From the NCBI GenBank assembly GCA_937894055.1, contig CALDHQ010000450.1:1-6681 (forward strand): a stretch of 6,681 nt of DNA, in the 5' to 3' direction. Source of the DNA: an uncultured Polymorphobacter sp. (GTDB lineage: Bacteria > Pseudomonadota > Alphaproteobacteria > Sphingomonadales > Sphingomonadaceae). A program made the position numbers and the translations under genes. Numbering within the stretch: position 1 is the stretch's first letter; each line of letters opens with the position of its first letter. The notes below the pieces were generated by a model that was given only the letters and a program-made list of their open reading frames with translations, searched no databases and was not told where the DNA came from. Shown here piece by piece: positions 5,708 through 6,681 of the stretch.

Positions 5708-6591
5708 TGACTGATCATAATTTTGACGAACGCCGCAGCCTGTTGCGCGGCATGGGCGCACTGGCGTTGCTGGCGCCGGCACTGGCGGCAACGCGCGCCG
5801 GTGCCGAGCCAGTGAGCAGCCTGCCGCCCGCGCAGCAGGCGCAACTCGCGGCGATGCCCGCCGACGCGCGCAAGGTGCACGAGGATTTGATGGCGCTGCC
5901 CGACCTGCAGATGCACGGCGACGAGCAGATCCTGATGATGCTCTACCCGGGCTTCACCGCGCTCGATCTGGTCGGCCCCTATTTCTTCTTCGCCAGCCTG
6001 ATGGGCGCGACGGTGCACCTCGTCACCACCGAGCCGACGCTGGCGCCGGTCAAGTCTGACCTTGGGCTGGCGATCACTCCGACGGTGACGATGGCCGATG
6101 CGCCGGCCAAGGCTGATGTTCTGTTCATCGGCGGCGGCACGGCGGGGACGCTGGCGGCCATGCAGAACCCGGCGGTGCTGGCGTTCATCCGCAGCCGCGC
6201 CGCGACGGCGCGGTTCGTCACCAGTGTCTGCACCGGCGCGCTGGTGCTCGGGCAGGCGGGTCTGCTGAAGGGGCGGCGCGCGACGACGCACTGGGCGGTG
6301 CTGCCCGAACTGGCGCTGTTCGGCGCGACGCCGGTCGATGCGCGCGTCGTCACCGATGGCAATCTGACCACCGGCGCCGGGGTCAGCGCCGGGCTCGACT
6401 TTGCCGTGGCAGTGGTCGCGGCGCTGCGCGGCAAGGGCTATGCACAGGCGCTGATGCTGCAGGCCGAATATGCGCCGCAGCCGCCGTTCCCCGGCGGCAC
6501 CCCGGCGACGACGCCCAAGGCTATCCTGGAGCCGATGGCGGCGATGCAGGCGCCGTTTGCGGAGATGGTGCGCAAAGTCGCCAAGGCGTAA
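5707..6591 (+). CDS. Tat-exported DJ-1/PfpI protein, isonitrile hydratase-like
   Basis: This is a 294-residue protein. Residues 1-33 look like a twin-arginine signal (ERRSLLRG, then hydrophobic ALALLAPALAA, AGA cleavage site), so it is probably periplasmic. A linker of about 40 residues precedes the DJ-1/PfpI domain (about 74-294). The domain has PGFTALDLVGP with Asp87, FIGGG at 140-144, the nucleophile elbow SVCTGALVL with Cys175, KGRRATTHW and a late EYxPQPPF block. These match isonitrile hydratase (InhA), where Asp17 and Cys101 are essential. That family adds water to R-NC to give N-formamides. No AraC-type HTH is present, so it is not a GlxA regulator. It overlaps the receptor stop by one base (TGATG), so they form one operon. 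Other DJ-1 chemistries (deglycase- or protease-like) remain possible, and the substrate is inferred. Confidence 0.88.
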   Translation: MTDHNFDERRSLLRGMGALALLAPALAATRAGAEPVSSLPPAQQAQLAAMPADARKVHEDLMALPDLQMHGDEQILMMLYPGFTALDLVGPYFFFASLMGATVHLVTTEPTLAPVKSDLGLAITPTVTMADAPAKADVLFIGGGTAGTLAAMQNPAVLAFIRSRAATARFVTSVCTGALVLGQAGLLKGRRATTHWAVLPELALFGATPVDARVVTDGNLTTGAGVSAGLDFAVAVVAALRGKGYAQALMLQAEYAPQPPFPGGTPATTPKAILEPMAAMQAPFAEMVRKVAKA

Positions 6592-6681
6592 GGCCTCCGG
6601 CGGGCAGGTGTGACCCCTGCACACATTTGTTTGGCGCTCTTCAAATGGGTGCAGGCCTCAGGCCTGCCCGCCGGAGGCTCT
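6592..6681. repeat. Short form of the composite palindrome after the DJ-1/PfpI gene
   Basis: The arms GCCTCCGGCGGGCAGG (6593-6608) and CCTGCCCGCCGGAGGC (6663-6678) are perfect inverted copies of the outer module. CATTTG (6624-6629) / CAAATG (6642-6647) pair inside, and GCAGGCCT-C-AGGCCTGC (6651-6667) forms the right-hand stem. The inner ATTCCCGC module present in the other copies is absent. The element begins at the first base after the TAA stop and continues to the window end, where a convergent gene may stop. A terminator role is plausible but unproven. Confidence 0.85.

Noticed and set aside
5293..6591. Longer DJ-1 gene starting at 5293
   Set aside because: The extra N-terminal part overlaps the receptor gene in another frame and is low-complexity Arg-rich. 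The start at 5707 gives a ribosome site, the TGATG coupling and a signal peptide.
5629..6624. Minus-strand open frame of 331 codons
   Set aside because: It is antisense to the DJ-1/PfpI gene, extremely Arg/His/Gln-rich and matches no family; a shadow of high GC third positions.

Overview
The window is GC-rich, densely coded DNA from what looks like an alphaproteobacterium, most likely a sphingomonad-type organism. That assignment is an inference. It rests on base composition, the ATTCCCGC/GCGGGAAT-type intergenic palindromes, the TonB-receptor-centred locus and the protein families seen. No rRNA, tRNA, CRISPR array or insertion-sequence transposase was found. Seven protein-coding genes are supported.

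Left part (1-1038). A palindromic repeat cut by the window edge ends directly at the stop codon of a small minus-strand zincin-like metallopeptidase (109-507). Thirty-five bases away, and divergent from it, lies a pterin-4a-carbinolamine dehydratase gene (phhB, 543-821). A 217-base gap follows, filled almost completely with hairpin-forming repeats.

Middle part (1039-2975). Two minus-strand genes occur in tandem: an EamA/DMT-family drug/metabolite transporter (2064-2975, GTG start), then a short-chain dehydrogenase closely resembling type-2 3-hydroxyacyl-CoA dehydrogenase/HSD17B10 (1039-1818). Between them is a 166-base nested composite palindrome (1897-2062). After it comes a promoter-like region for the dehydrogenase with a 24-base imperfect palindrome in the -35/-10 spacer, as expected for a MerR-type operator of acyl-CoA catabolism.

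Right part (3071-6591). Divergent from the transporter is a plus-strand cluster: a small membrane-anchored or exported DUF2946-like protein, a 703-residue siderophore-type TonB-dependent receptor, and a DJ-1/PfpI protein whose start overlaps the receptor stop by one base. The last protein carries a twin-arginine-like signal and the Asp and Cys catalytic positions of isonitrile (isocyanide) hydratases. Together these suggest an outer-membrane uptake and periplasmic processing module. A speculative but testable reading is that it imports an isonitrile-bearing metallophore (possibly a copper chalkophore) and hydrates the isonitrile to release the metal. No permease or biosynthetic gene for this is visible.

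A repeat family unites the window. Its copies lie at 1-103, 1897-2062 and 6592-6681, and three of them touch stop codons. The hairpin stems vary between copies in a way that keeps pairing, which suggests selection for structure, for example as transcription terminators or REP-like mobile palindromes.
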